This document shows positions 6,899 to 15,516 of a stretch of DNA of 26,274 bases, one piece after another. Every line of letters starts with the position of its first letter. Position 1 is the first letter of the stretch. The DNA is from JBDUDR01 sp040002845. GTDB taxonomy: Bacteria; Actinomycetota; Actinomycetes; Propionibacteriales; Nocardioidaceae. Made by a program: the position numbers and the translations under genes. The DNA lies in NCBI GenBank assembly GCA_040002845.1, contig JBDUDR010000022.1:1-26274 (forward strand), in the 5' to 3' direction. The notes beneath the pieces are model-generated. The model saw nothing but the letters and a program-made list of their open reading frames with translations. It had not been told where the DNA came from and did not search any database.

Positions 6899-8994
6899 CC
6901 CGCAGCATCCGGATCGGCATAGACACAGGTGGGACATTCACCGACGTTGTTGCGGTCGACGAGGAGACCGGACAGCTGGCTACCACCAAGACGCCATCGA
7001 CCCCGGCCGACCCGGCGGTCGGGTTCATGGCCGGCGTACACAAGGTGCTGGCGGCCCTCGACCTCGACGGGGACTCGATCAGCGCGGTCAGCCACGGAAC
7101 CACCGTGGCCACCAACAAGCTCCTCGAGGCCAAGGTGGAGAACCTCGGTTTCATCACCAACCAGGGGTACGAGCACATCCTCGAGATCGCCCGGCAGTCG
7201 GTCCCGCACGGTTACGGGAACTCGTACTTCTGGGTGAAGCCGCCTCGCATCGTTCCCGCCGACCGGGTCAAGACCGTCCCGGGTCGCATGCTGGTCGACG
7301 GCTCGGAGCTGCGGCCGTTCGACGAGGGAGCCGCCGCCGACGTGGCTCGGTGGTTTCGCGACCGGCGGATCATGACCATCGGGGTGTGTTTCCTGCACTC
7401 GTACGCCAACCCGGCACACGAGATCGCGATGCGCGACGTGCTCGGCAGGGAGCATCCCGAGGCTGTCGTGTCCATCTCCAGCCAGGTGCTCCGCGAATAC
7501 CGCGAGTACGAGCGCAGCGTCACGACCCTTGTCGACGCGGCGGTGAAACCGAACATCCGACGGTACGTCGCCAACCTGACCGATCGGCTCGACGCGTTCA
7601 CGACAGGCGGCTCGGGGCCCGCCAAGAAGGTGCCGTTCTATGTCATGAAGTCCAACGGCGGTGTTCTCTCCGCGGTCGAGGTGGTCAACCAGCCGATCTC
7701 AACCGTCCTCTCCGGGCCGGCCGCTGGTGCGCTCGGGGCTGCCGTGGTCGCCGAGCGGGCCGGACTGACTCGGGTGGTCACCTGCGACGGGGGTGGGACC
7801 TCGACGGATGTCACGGTGGTGATCGACGGCCATCCCGCACTGACCACCGAGGGCACAGTGGGGGCGTACCCGTCGAAGATCCCCATGATCGACGTCGTGA
7901 CCGTGGGTGCCGGTGGCGGGTCGGTCGCCTGGCTCAGCCCTGAAGGCACCCTCAAGGTGGGTCCCCAGTCGGCCGGAGCAGATCCAGGTCCGCTGTGTTA
8001 CGGCCAGGGCGGCACGAAGCCCACTATCACCGACGCCCATGTGCTGCTGGGCCGACTCCCGTCGCACCTGCTCGGCGGGGAGGTGCCGCTGGACGTGGAG
8101 GCGGCACGCAGGGGAGTGGAGGCGCTGGCCGAAACGCTCGCAATGAGCGTGCCTTCTTGTGCGACCGGCATCCTGGAGATCTCCGCCTGGAACCAGGCCA
8201 ACGCACTCCGGCAGGTCACCGTCAAGCGGGGGCTGGACGTGCGCGAATTCCATCTCGTCACGTTCGGCGGATCGGGTTCGCTGCTGGCCTGCCGGCTGAT
8301 CGATCTGCTCGACCTGCGAGGCGTGCTCGTACCGATGGAGCCGGGCAACCTCTCGGCGTACGGCCTGCTGACCGTGGACGTCCGCAACGACTACGTACAG
8401 ACCGCGGTCGCTCGTCAGTCGGTGCTCTCGCTGGGCACTGTGAACGAGATCCTCCATGCCCTCCGCAATGAGGCTGACCAGGCCCTGGAGCGGGAGGGCT
8501 TCCCTGCGCAGACGAGGCGCTTCGCGAGGTCCGCCGACCTGCGGTACTACGGGCAGGCGTTCGAGGTGCGAGTCGACGTCCCTGACGGCACCATCGATGA
8601 GGCCGCGGTCACCGCGGTAGCCCAGCGGTTCCACGACGCGCATCGGGCGCTCTACGGGTACGACTTTCGTGACGATGCGAGTCAAGAGGTCGAGTGGGTC
8701 AACATGCGGGTGACCGGCATCGGTCCGATCCGCAAGCCCGAGGCCAGGGAGATCGATCCCGGCCGAGGTGCTGCCGCGGCCGAGACAGGGTCTCGCGACG
8801 TGTACTTCGACGACTGGGCGATGACGAAGGTCTACGCACGCTCGGTACTTGGCTCGGGTGACGTCGTGCACGGGCCGGCAGTGCTGGAGGAGTTCAGCTC
8901 GACGGTGCCGCTGCATCCCGGCTTCCGGGCGGAGGTCGACAGGTTCGGCAACCTGCTCATCACGAGGCCCGACCAGGCTGGGCGAGCGGCATGA
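6895..8994 (+). CDS. hyuA: Hydantoinase/oxoprolinase subunit A (ATP-dependent)
   Basis: 699 aa. Family: HyuA/N-methylhydantoinase A/5-oxoprolinase/acetone carboxylase beta, enzymes that phosphorylate an amide or ketone oxygen with ATP. The N-terminus shows the ASKHA-type phosphate-binding loop IGIDTGGTFTDVV (residues 7-19), and the middle carries the second conserved nucleotide-binding segment, CDGGGTSTDV. The start is GTG 6895, overlapping the nitrilase stop by 4 nt; the frame is open upstream of it but has no family similarity there. The protein is paired with HyuB in an ATGA overlap. Candidate substrates are cyclic ureides or lactams (hydantoin, N-methylhydantoin, 5-oxoproline, a dihydropyrimidine or a barbiturate derivative). 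The neighbourhood points to pyrimidine ureides, but the family is too broad to assign one. Confidence 0.92.
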   Translation: MTRSIRIGIDTGGTFTDVVAVDEETGQLATTKTPSTPADPAVGFMAGVHKVLAALDLDGDSISAVSHGTTVATNKLLEAKVENLGFITNQGYEHILEIARQSVPHGYGNSYFWVKPPRIVPADRVKTVPGRMLVDGSELRPFDEGAAADVARWFRDRRIMTIGVCFLHSYANPAHEIAMRDVLGREHPEAVVSISSQVLREYREYERSVTTLVDAAVKPNIRRYVANLTDRLDAFTTGGSGPAKKVPFYVMKSNGGVLSAVEVVNQPISTVLSGPAAGALGAAVVAERAGLTRVVTCDGGGTSTDVTVVIDGHPALTTEGTVGAYPSKIPMIDVVTVGAGGGSVAWLSPEGTLKVGPQSAGADPGPLCYGQGGTKPTITDAHVLLGRLPSHLLGGEVPLDVEAARRGVEALAETLAMSVPSCATGILEISAWNQANALRQVTVKRGLDVREFHLVTFGGSGSLLACRLIDLLDLRGVLVPMEPGNLSAYGLLTVDVRNDYVQTAVARQSVLSLGTVNEILHALRNEADQALEREGFPAQTRRFARSADLRYYGQAFEVRVDVPDGTIDEAAVTAVAQRFHDAHRALYGYDFRDDASQEVEWVNMRVTGIGPIRKPEAREIDPGRGAAAAETGSRDVYFDDWAMTKVYARSVLGSGDVVHGPAVLEEFSSTVPLHPGFRAEVDRFGNLLITRPDQAGRAA

Positions 8995-10877
8995 GCGCAT
9001 ATCGACTCACCCAGGGCATCGCCGTGGACCCGGTTCTCGTGGAGATCGTGGAGGGATACGTCGCCTCGGTGGAGCAGGAGGTCGAGACAGCCATCGGGCG
9101 AACCAGCCGCTCGCCGATGATCCGCGACGCGCACGACTTCCGAGCCGGTATCCATGACCGCAACCTGCGAAAGCTGACGGGTCGGTCGTACTCCTCGCTG
9201 GTACACCCGGTCGTACGCGACTATCCGCTCGACGCCATGCGCCCAGGCGATGTGTTCTTCCACAACGACGTCTACCTGTCCGAGGGAGGAATCGGTCATC
9301 TGCCGGACCTGTGCGTCACCGCTCCGGTGTTTCACGACTCCGGAGCAGGTCTCGAGGTGGTGGCCTTCGTACAGGCATTCGGGCATCACGACGACATCGG
9401 CGGTGCGGTGCCCGGATCGATGCCGAGCCACGCGACCAGCGTGTTCGAGGAGGGGCTGATGGTCCCACCGATCCGGCTGTGGGACGCAGGCGTCCCCTGC
9501 GAGCAGGCCCTGAAGATCATGACCCGCAACTCGAGGATGCCCGACTCGCTGGCCGCCGACCTCGACGCTGAATGCTCGGCCTGTCTGATGGGTGCCCGCC
9601 GGCTTTCCGAGCTGTTCGCTCGCTACGGCAGGAGCACGGTGGAGGCGTGCTTCGACGCGATCCTGGACAAGACCACGCGCATCTACCAGGAAGAGATCCT
9701 CGCGAAGATTCCCGCCGGGCAGTACGTCTGGGAGGACTATGCAGAGCACGACGGGGTGGACGAGCCGCGGCTGCACACGCAGCGAATCACGCTGACCAAG
9801 ATCGACCAGGACGGCGGCCGGTTGGTCATCGACTTCACCGGCACCGGGCCGCAGGCCAAGGGACCGATCAACCACTGCGGCGACTACGCCGACGGCAACT
9901 TCTTGAAGAAGTGGCTGGCCCCGATCCTGCGAAACCTGGCGGATACCCCCGAGCGGATGGCCGAGCTCGACGTCAACGAGGGAGTCGTGCCGCTCATCGA
10001 GATGCGCTTCCCGCCCAAGGGGACGTTGCTGACGCCGGAGTTCCCGGCCCCTACCAATGCCCGCACCTTCGTGATCCTGCGATTGCTGGGCGTGCTCGCC
10101 GGCGTACTCGCGAAGGCGGTCGACGGCAGGATGCCAGCCGACCAGGAAACCATTCGCTACACCGGCGTCTATGGCAGGGACCGCAACGGGCAGCCGTACC
10201 TGATGCGTGAGGTGCTGGGAGGGGGCTCGGGTGGTCGCTACTACGCCGACGGCGAGGACACCATCCACGTGGTGCCCGACTCACGGAATCTTCCCACCGA
10301 GTTCTCCGAGTCCCGCTTCCCGTTCGTGGTGGAGCGTCTCGGGCTGGCTTGCGACAGTGGTGGAGCCGGGCTGCACCGCGGCGGGCTCGGGTACGAGAAG
10401 CACATCCGCATGCTCAATGACGCTCACTTCATGTCGATAGCCGACAGGTCGATCCTGGCCTGCTGGGGCGTCAAGGGCGGAAGGGCCGGCAAGCCCTTCG
10501 ACGTCACCATCGACCCCAGTGGGCCGAACGAGCGCGCGGTGGACGCGCTGGCCGACGGGGAACCGGTTCGGGCTGGAGAGGTGATCCGGATTCGCACGAC
10601 TGGTGGCGGTGGCTGGGGCGACCCGCTGGAGCGTCCGTACTCAGAAGTCGCCTGCGACCTCGCCTGGGGCAAGGTGTCGGTGGAGGGCGCCAGGGTCGAC
10701 TACGGCGTTCTGCTGTCCCTTGTGGACGGAGATCCCATCGTCGACGAGCAGGCGAGCGACGCGCTACGTGCCCGGCTGCGCGGCGACCGCGGCGGGGTGA
10801 CGGTGTTCTTCGACCGTGGCCCGGGCTACGCCCGGTTGTCGGGAGGGGCTGCCTTCGCTGAGGTGGACGTGCTCTAG
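8991..10877 (+). CDS. hyuB: Hydantoinase/oxoprolinase subunit B
   Basis: 628 aa, partner of HyuA. Together they form an ATP-dependent amidohydrolase, or less likely a carboxylase of the acetone carboxylase type. Typical HyuB segments are visible: DPVLVEIV near the N-terminus, SPMIRDAHDF (about 41-50), HNDVYLSEGGIGHLPD (about 88-103), FTGTG (about 281-285), and the glycine-rich GGGGWGDP near the C-terminus (about 539-546). The ATG at 8991 overlaps the hyuA stop (ATGA). It is the last gene of the operon: 26 nt after its stop lies the stop of the convergent LuxR regulator. No intrinsic terminator with a T-run is visible in that short gap. Confidence 0.92.
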   Translation: MSAYRLTQGIAVDPVLVEIVEGYVASVEQEVETAIGRTSRSPMIRDAHDFRAGIHDRNLRKLTGRSYSSLVHPVVRDYPLDAMRPGDVFFHNDVYLSEGGIGHLPDLCVTAPVFHDSGAGLEVVAFVQAFGHHDDIGGAVPGSMPSHATSVFEEGLMVPPIRLWDAGVPCEQALKIMTRNSRMPDSLAADLDAECSACLMGARRLSELFARYGRSTVEACFDAILDKTTRIYQEEILAKIPAGQYVWEDYAEHDGVDEPRLHTQRITLTKIDQDGGRLVIDFTGTGPQAKGPINHCGDYADGNFLKKWLAPILRNLADTPERMAELDVNEGVVPLIEMRFPPKGTLLTPEFPAPTNARTFVILRLLGVLAGVLAKAVDGRMPADQETIRYTGVYGRDRNGQPYLMREVLGGGSGGRYYADGEDTIHVVPDSRNLPTEFSESRFPFVVERLGLACDSGGAGLHRGGLGYEKHIRMLNDAHFMSIADRSILACWGVKGGRAGKPFDVTIDPSGPNERAVDALADGEPVRAGEVIRIRTTGGGGWGDPLERPYSEVACDLAWGKVSVEGARVDYGVLLSLVDGDPIVDEQASDALRARLRGDRGGVTVFFDRGPGYARLSGGAAFAEVDVL

Positions 10878-10903
10878 GGTCACCCTCTCGCCGGCTGTCG
10901 CGC

Positions 10904-13900
10904 TCAGTCCGAGAGCAGCCCGTGCCGTCTGGCTATGGCAGCCGCCTCGGTCCGCCCACCCGCGCCGAGCTTGGCCAAGATGTTGGACACGTGCACACTC
11001 ACGGTTTTCGCGCTGATGTAGAGCTGACGTGCAATATCACTGTTGGTACGGCCCTGCGCCACGAGCGCGAGGACCTCCCGCTCTCTCGGTGTGAGCGGCT
11101 CATCGAGCCGGGTCGCTTCCCGCGGTCGCGCAGAGCTCGCGGAGCCGAGCACGCGAAGCTCAGCCAACAGCGGTTGGGCGCCGAGTCGTCGCGCCGTGGC
11201 ACGCGCCTGGTCGAGGAGCGGACGGGCGTCGCCAGGTCGGCCGACAGCACGCAGGACGGCGGCGAGCCGGCCTCGGGAGCGGGCGATCTCGAACACGTGC
11301 CCAAAGCGTTCGAACGCTGACACGGCGTCCTGCCAGGAACTGACGAGCTCATCTTCTCCGGGGGCGTCGATGCCGGTGAGCCAGCGCAACCTGACGTGCT
11401 CTGCCTGCACCCGGGCCGCCCAGGCCTGCCCCTCGGGCCCGACCCCGCGCTTGTGTCCGCTTCTGAGCTCCAGAGCTTCCCTGGCCGCGTCGGCGAACTG
11501 GTCACCCTGCCGAGCCAGCTGTGCGCGTTCGGACGTGCCGGATCGGGCTGCGTTTGCGGCCAGGTGACCGAGGGCAAGGGCGCTGAGCCGGATGCGTGCC
11601 CGGAAGGACTGGACCTGCCAGAGCCGGCTCACCGACTCAACGACATCGTCGTGCATCGCGAGCGCCGACTCCAGGTCGCCACTGTCGCCGTGCAGGTCAA
11701 TCGCAGCCGATGCGCTGAGGATCGCGATCATTCCGTCTCGGTCCCACCATGGTCGAAGATGACGAATCAGCCCGAGCGCCGCCGAGTCACCGCGACCGGC
11801 GGCAACCGCCATGCCGGCTGCCGCCAGGACTGCTTCCGCCGTCCCCGGTGGCGACTGGCCGGTGACGTCGACAACGCGCTCGGCCGTGTCCCAGTCGCCC
11901 ATGACGTATGAGGTGACAGCCGACATCAGCCGAGCGTCGAGGCCGTAGGGCGCCCAGGGTCGCCCGCTGTCAACGGCCCGAAGAGTGGCCAGCCGGTAGA
12001 CCGGCAGAGCCTCGTCGAGCTGGGCCAACTCGAAGTGCAGACCGCCCAGGTGGTGCAGGCCGCGCAGCTCGGCGGCGACGTCGCCGTCGGCTCGCGCCTG
12101 CGCCACGATCTTCTCGAGTACTCGCTTGGACGTGTCCGGGTCGCCTGCTCTTTCCTCGAGGTTGGCCAGCGTCGTAGCAGCATCGGCCGCAACGTCAGCC
12201 AGGCCGAGCTCGTGGGCCAGGTTGAGGGCCTCGCGTGCCCAGCGAACCGCGTCGTCGTCGCGCTGCCGGTCGGCGTTCGCGCGGGCATGAACGCCGAGCA
12301 GCCGGGCCCGCAGGGTGCTGGCGGGGTGGATGGGGACGAGGCTCAGTGCCTCGGTGGTTGCCTCCAGGGCGTCGACGTTGGTGTCGCCGAGCAGGGCTGC
12401 CGTGGCCAGTGTCTGGAGCAAGATGGCGCGCTGCATGCTGGACGACCCCGCCGCCAGGTGGCACAGCTGGTCCTGGACGAGCGAGACCGCACGATGCGGG
12501 TGCCCGGCGGCGGTGACCGCCTCGGCGGCCTTGACGGTAAGAGCGACTATGTCGATGGGCCTGCTGGCGTCGTCATCGACCCGCTGGTCGGTGAGCAGCT
12601 CCAGAGCGAACTCGAAAAGGTTTGCCGCCTCATCGGGACCTCCTACCCGCATGGCGTCGTCGCCGGCCTCGATGCTGGCAAGCACTGCCGTCGTCACATC
12701 GTGGGCCAACCGGGCGTGCCGAGCCAGCTCGGCAGCGGAGCCTTCGATGTCATGTTCGCGCAGCGCGGCTGTGTATGCGCCGTGCAGGCGCACCCGTTCA
12801 CCCGGAAGGAGGTCGTCGTACACCGCCTCGGCCAGTAGGGCATGGCGGAACGCATAGCTGTCGCTACCGGCGGTAACGAGCACGTTGGACTCTACGGCGG
12901 TCCGCAGCGACTGCTCGAGGGCGTTGTCGTCGAGGTCGACGACGTGCGAGAGCAGTCCGTGGGAAACGCGTCGCCCGGCGACGGATGCAGCCCGAACCGT
13001 CGCTCGGCTGGCCTCGTCGAGCTGATCGAGCCGGACCAGGAGAAGGTCGGCAAGGTCGTTGGGAAGCGTTGTCCCCCCGAACGCGGTGGCGACGATCAGC
13101 TCCTCGGCGAAGAAGGCGTTCCCCTCCGCGCGCTCGACAATGGCGTGGATGTCGCTCTCCCGCAGCGGTGCGGGATGGATGGCGTGCACGAGGGTACGCA
13201 CGTTGGCGTCACTGAGCGGGTCGAGCTGCATCCGGCTGACGCCGGGCTGCCGAGCCCACTCCGCCGCGGTCGCCCGCAGGGGATGGCGCCTGTGCAGCTC
13301 GTCGCTGCGATATGACGCGACGATGCAGGCGGGCGAGGCGAACTGTCGAGCGAACAAGAAGCTCAACATCTCGCGGGTCGACTGATCCGCCCAGTGCACA
13401 TCCTCGATGATGACGAGCAGCGGATCAGCTCCGGCCAACTCTTCGAGCGCGGCATGGACGGCCTCGAAAAGGTCCGCCCGCGCCATTCGTTCGGTCTGGC
13501 CCTGGTCGGTGTCGGTGACGGATCGCCTGCCAGGCATCAGCCGCGTTACGGCCGGATGTCCCTCGGACAACGACGCGGCCACAGCAGGGGAGGCGCCAGC
13601 GAGCCGGCCGAAGATCTCCGTGAACGGGAGATACGGCAGGGCGGTGTCACCGAAGTCGAGGCAGTGACCCACGACCACCCGCCAGCCGGCGCTCTGTGAA
13701 CGGTCTCGCAGCTCACTGAGCAGCCGCGTCTTGCCGACGCCCGCGTCGCCGGCGAGCAAGACCGCGGCTGATCGGCGGTGATCGCTATCCGTCCCCACCA
13801 GCTCGGTGAGTCGGTCGAGCTCGATGGATCTGCCGATCAAAGGAGCGATCGAAGGGCGGTCGCCTTGCACGTCCACCATCATCCCGGGTGGCACCAGGAG

Positions 13901-13939
13901 CTGCAGCGTCCGCCCCTCGTTCGATGAGGAGTCTGCCAC
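10904..13939 (-). CDS. Large ATP-binding LuxR-family regulator (LAL/MalT type)
   Basis: 1011 aa transcription regulator. N-terminal AAA/STAND ATPase with Walker A GDAGVGKT at about 64-71 and Walker B LLVIIED at about 174-180, a long TPR-like helical middle, and a C-terminal LuxR-type helix-turn-helix at 949-1011 that begins LTPREREVLALVAQG and ends near ILAKLGAGGRTEAA. Such proteins sense a ligand through the middle domain and activate transcription when ATP-bound. The start is GTG at 13939. It begins only 3 nt after the stop of a 58-aa gene and has no strong Shine-Dalgarno of its own, so translational coupling is likely. It converges on the catabolic operon (26 nt between stops) and could control that operon or the carbamate kinase block. 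No direct evidence for a target is visible. Confidence 0.92.
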   Translation of the reverse strand: MADSSSNEGRTLQLLVPPGMMVDVQGDRPSIAPLIGRSIELDRLTELVGTDSDHRRSAAVLLAGDAGVGKTRLLSELRDRSQSAGWRVVVGHCLDFGDTALPYLPFTEIFGRLAGASPAVAASLSEGHPAVTRLMPGRRSVTDTDQGQTERMARADLFEAVHAALEELAGADPLLVIIEDVHWADQSTREMLSFLFARQFASPACIVASYRSDELHRRHPLRATAAEWARQPGVSRMQLDPLSDANVRTLVHAIHPAPLRESDIHAIVERAEGNAFFAEELIVATAFGGTTLPNDLADLLLVRLDQLDEASRATVRAASVAGRRVSHGLLSHVVDLDDNALEQSLRTAVESNVLVTAGSDSYAFRHALLAEAVYDDLLPGERVRLHGAYTAALREHDIEGSAAELARHARLAHDVTTAVLASIEAGDDAMRVGGPDEAANLFEFALELLTDQRVDDDASRPIDIVALTVKAAEAVTAAGHPHRAVSLVQDQLCHLAAGSSSMQRAILLQTLATAALLGDTNVDALEATTEALSLVPIHPASTLRARLLGVHARANADRQRDDDAVRWAREALNLAHELGLADVAADAATTLANLEERAGDPDTSKRVLEKIVAQARADGDVAAELRGLHHLGGLHFELAQLDEALPVYRLATLRAVDSGRPWAPYGLDARLMSAVTSYVMGDWDTAERVVDVTGQSPPGTAEAVLAAAGMAVAAGRGDSAALGLIRHLRPWWDRDGMIAILSASAAIDLHGDSGDLESALAMHDDVVESVSRLWQVQSFRARIRLSALALGHLAANAARSGTSERAQLARQGDQFADAAREALELRSGHKRGVGPEGQAWAARVQAEHVRLRWLTGIDAPGEDELVSSWQDAVSAFERFGHVFEIARSRGRLAAVLRAVGRPGDARPLLDQARATARRLGAQPLLAELRVLGSASSARPREATRLDEPLTPREREVLALVAQGRTNSDIARQLYISAKTVSVHVSNILAKLGAGGRTEAAAIARRHGLLSD

Positions 13940-13942
13940 CTG

Positions 13943-14119
13943 TCAGCGGCTGACCACCGGATGGCTGCGCGCCTGTTGCGGGAGAGCCCGCTGGCTACGT
14001 AGCGCGCGGCGTTCCAGGCGGTAACGGCGACGAGCCTCGGCGTTCGCGAAGGAGGCCCTGATCTTCTCCTGTCGGTAGGCGATCTCGGCACTGATGAAAG
14101 GTTCGGTCACGTGCAACAT
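13943..14119 (-). CDS. Small arginine-rich protein (58 aa) coupled to the LuxR regulator
   Basis: Unrecognised small protein of 58 aa beginning MLHVTEPFISAEIAYRQEKI. The middle (about 14-48) is rich in Arg, Glu and Ala and looks like a single amphipathic, strongly basic helix (12 arginines in total). The start is ATG 14119 because a perfect AGGAGG (14128-14133 on the minus strand) sits 8 nt upstream, the best Shine-Dalgarno in this part of the window. A longer in-frame ATG at 14182 would include that site in the coding sequence and is not preferred. The stop (13943-13945) is 3 nt from the GTG of the LuxR gene, so the pair is probably co-transcribed and coupled. It could be a real small regulatory or nucleic-acid-binding protein, or a translated leader serving the downstream gene. 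Function unknown. Confidence 0.68.
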   Translation of the reverse strand: MLHVTEPFISAEIAYRQEKIRASFANAEARRRYRLERRALRSQRALPQQARSHPVVSR

Positions 14120-14127
14120 CTTGGGTT

Positions 14128-14133
14128 CCTCCT
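14128..14133 (-). promoter_or_regulatory. Strong Shine-Dalgarno for the 58-aa gene
   Basis: The minus strand reads AGGAGG, 8 nt before ATG 14119. This is the main reason for choosing that start and for believing the small gene is translated. Confidence 0.8.
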
Positions 14134-14190
14134 GGAATCGATCTGATGTCCTCGAGCCTGCGCTCCTAAGGAGGTCCTGCACATTGGGAC

Positions 14191-14229
14191 AAGGCCCTAT
14201 CTGCGTCTCGTCGGGTGCGGTAGGGCCTT
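14191..14229. repeat. 9-bp perfect inverted repeat, AAGGCCCTA / TAGGGCCTT
   Basis: The arms AAGGCCCTA (14191-14199) and TAGGGCCTT (14221-14229) are exact reverse complements, separated by 21 nt. As DNA they could be two half-operators about three helical turns apart (30 bp arm to arm). As RNA they could form a hairpin in the leader of either divergent transcript. The location in a divergent promoter region next to a LuxR regulator favours a regulatory role, but no regulator is identified. Confidence 0.55.
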
Positions 14230-14317
14230 AGACGGCCAGATGGCACCATGACTCCGTGCCCATCGAAGACCTGCCCGCTCGGCCGAGCTGCGCCACCAGC
14301 GCCGACTGCGATGTCAG

Positions 14318-14869
14318 ATGAGCGTCTCGCCCCGGGAGCGGGTGGCCGCGCTGGTTCGCGAGCGGGGCGAAGCGCGCGTGGTCGCGTACTGTTCAGGTCT
14401 GCTCGACGGCGACGAACCGAGGCTCGACGAGGAAGCGCTGCTTCAGCTGGGGGGTCTGCACGCTCGGGCCGGCGTTGACCACGACAATCTGGACTACTGG
14501 CCGCGGGTGTGGGCCGCGCGGGCGCTGCTCTATGTGTGGTCACCTGACGTCACACCGAGCCTGGTGCGGGCGCTGGATGACCCCGCCTGGCGGGTCGCTG
14601 AGAACGCGATGCGCGTGATGGCGCGGCGTGAGATCGCCGAAGGGGTGGACAAGGCCGTCTTGTTGCGCGACCACCAGCTACCCCGAGTTCGAGCAACGGT
14701 GGTACGGCTGGTGGGGTTGGTCGGCGAGTCCGACCACGCTGACGTACTGCTTGAAGCCCTCGACGACCCGGAAGTCTCGGTGCGCGCAGCCGCCGAGCGC
14801 GCGATCGAACGCATGGAAGGTCGGCTCGATATTGATCTGGAGGCCCGCGAGGTCAACAGGTTCGACTAG
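14318..14869 (+). CDS. HEAT-repeat-like protein, function unknown
   Basis: 183 aa, soluble, with no signal peptide. The C-terminal two thirds is built of paired helices typical of HEAT repeats: VTPSLVRALDDPAWRVAENAM (about 78-98), a middle unit around LLRDHQLPRVRATVVRLVGL (115-134) and ADVLLEALDDPEVSVRAAAE (141-160), with the usual DDP turn seen twice. HEAT repeats serve as protein-binding scaffolds, or in lyase-like members act on phycobilin-type cofactors, so no function can be assigned. The start is ATG 14318, with no clear Shine-Dalgarno. It overlaps by ATGA the end of a 21-codon GTG frame (14256-14321). Its stop TAG interlocks with the stop of the minus-strand hydrolase remnant (CTAG, 14866-14869). 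Confidence 0.75.
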   Translation: MSVSPRERVAALVRERGEARVVAYCSGLLDGDEPRLDEEALLQLGGLHARAGVDHDNLDYWPRVWAARALLYVWSPDVTPSLVRALDDPAWRVAENAMRVMARREIAEGVDKAVLLRDHQLPRVRATVVRLVGLVGESDHADVLLEALDDPEVSVRAAAERAIERMEGRLDIDLEAREVNRFD

Positions 14870-15421
14870 CCGTCGTTTCTGCCGGGGCTGAGGTGACCGT
14901 GTGCGAGTTCGGCAATCTGGGTCGGCGCCTCGCGATGGGGAAAGTGGCCGACCCCGGCGAGGACCACACGTCGGTAGCCGGCGGCGAAGTATGGCTCGAG
15001 CCCCTCTGACGAGGAAGGTTCGTCGCAGTAGTCCGACCCGCCTTGGACCATCAGAGTCGGCATATCCAGGACTTCGACGGAGTCCAGCTGCCGACGCAGC
15101 CCGTCATAGCGGGCATCACGCGGTTCGTCAGCGAGAAACCGTGCTCGGTATGCGTTGAGTGTTATGGCGACCCAATCGGGGTTGGTGAAACCGCGTGCGG
15201 TCGCAGCGAACTCGCTGTCGTCGCCGAAAGGAACCGCGTCTCGCCGGTGCCTCGGTTGTCAGGCATGATCACACGCCATCTCCGCTTGCCGAGGTCCTCC
15301 GCGACCTTTCGCCAACCGCGGGCAGAATCTGGCCAGCCATGGATGAGGATCACGGGGGCTCGGAGGCGGCGCCAGTCTCTGTGTAGGAGATGTCGAGGAC
15401 ATCGCTTCTTACCGATGGCAC
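14866..15421 (-). pseudogene. Alpha/beta-hydrolase pseudogene (frameshift plus internal deletion)
   Basis: Remnant of an epoxide-hydrolase-like alpha/beta hydrolase. The best start is GTG 15421, with GGAGG 9 nt upstream, giving MPSVRSDVLDISYTETGA. The frame breaks at a run of five C near 15355, where one base appears missing, and continues in another frame as PVILIHGWPDSARGW and DNRGTGETRFLSA. Near 15215 the frame changes again to VPFGDDSEFAATARGF, continuing through TLMVQGGSD to GVGHFPHREAPTQIA at the end. Between TRFLSA and VPFG the roughly 80-100 residues that normally hold the nucleophile elbow (G-x-D/S-x-G) are gone. The oxyanion HG and the C-terminal histidine region (GHFPHRE) survive. 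Total coding remnant is about 185 residues against about 280 for intact relatives. The first lesion could be a sequencing error; the deletion could not. Confidence 0.78.
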
Positions 15422-15441
15422 GATCCGCGGCCTCCATTCGA

Positions 15442-15449
15442 ACACGTGT
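15442..15449. promoter_or_regulatory. Palindrome ACACGTGT, copy 1 (possible operator)
   Basis: Perfect 8-bp palindrome in the divergent region. An identical octamer occurs 76 bp downstream (15518-15525). The duplication in a non-coding promoter region suggests operator sites; the binding protein is unknown. Confidence 0.4.
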
Positions 15450-15516
15450 CTCGTGTGCCCTTCGACCCTAGGTGATCTGGATGTGGGCTGGATCGTGATC
15501 TCTGCGCTGAAGGGGG

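Larger units (their letters stand above)
14120..14317. promoter_or_regulatory. Divergent intergenic region between the 58-aa gene/LuxR operon and the HEAT-like gene
   Basis: A 198-nt divergent region likely holding both promoters. It contains a 9-bp inverted repeat (14191-14199 and 14221-14229), a plus-strand AAGGAGGT (14168-14175) that lies in an imperfect palindrome CTCCTAAGGAG (14163-14173), and two possible tiny plus-strand reading frames (14184-14231 and 14256-14321). I see no convincing -35/-10 pair for either direction. Confidence 0.5.

Noticed and set aside
10878..10903. Terminator between hyuB and the LuxR regulator
   Set aside because: Only a 4-bp AGGG/CCCT pairing without a T-run is present; too weak to call.
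14185..14199. DosR/DevR-like box (GGGAC...GGCCC)
   Set aside because: GGGAC and GGCCCT are separated by only two bases, whereas the known palindromes have about four; no second matching site was found.
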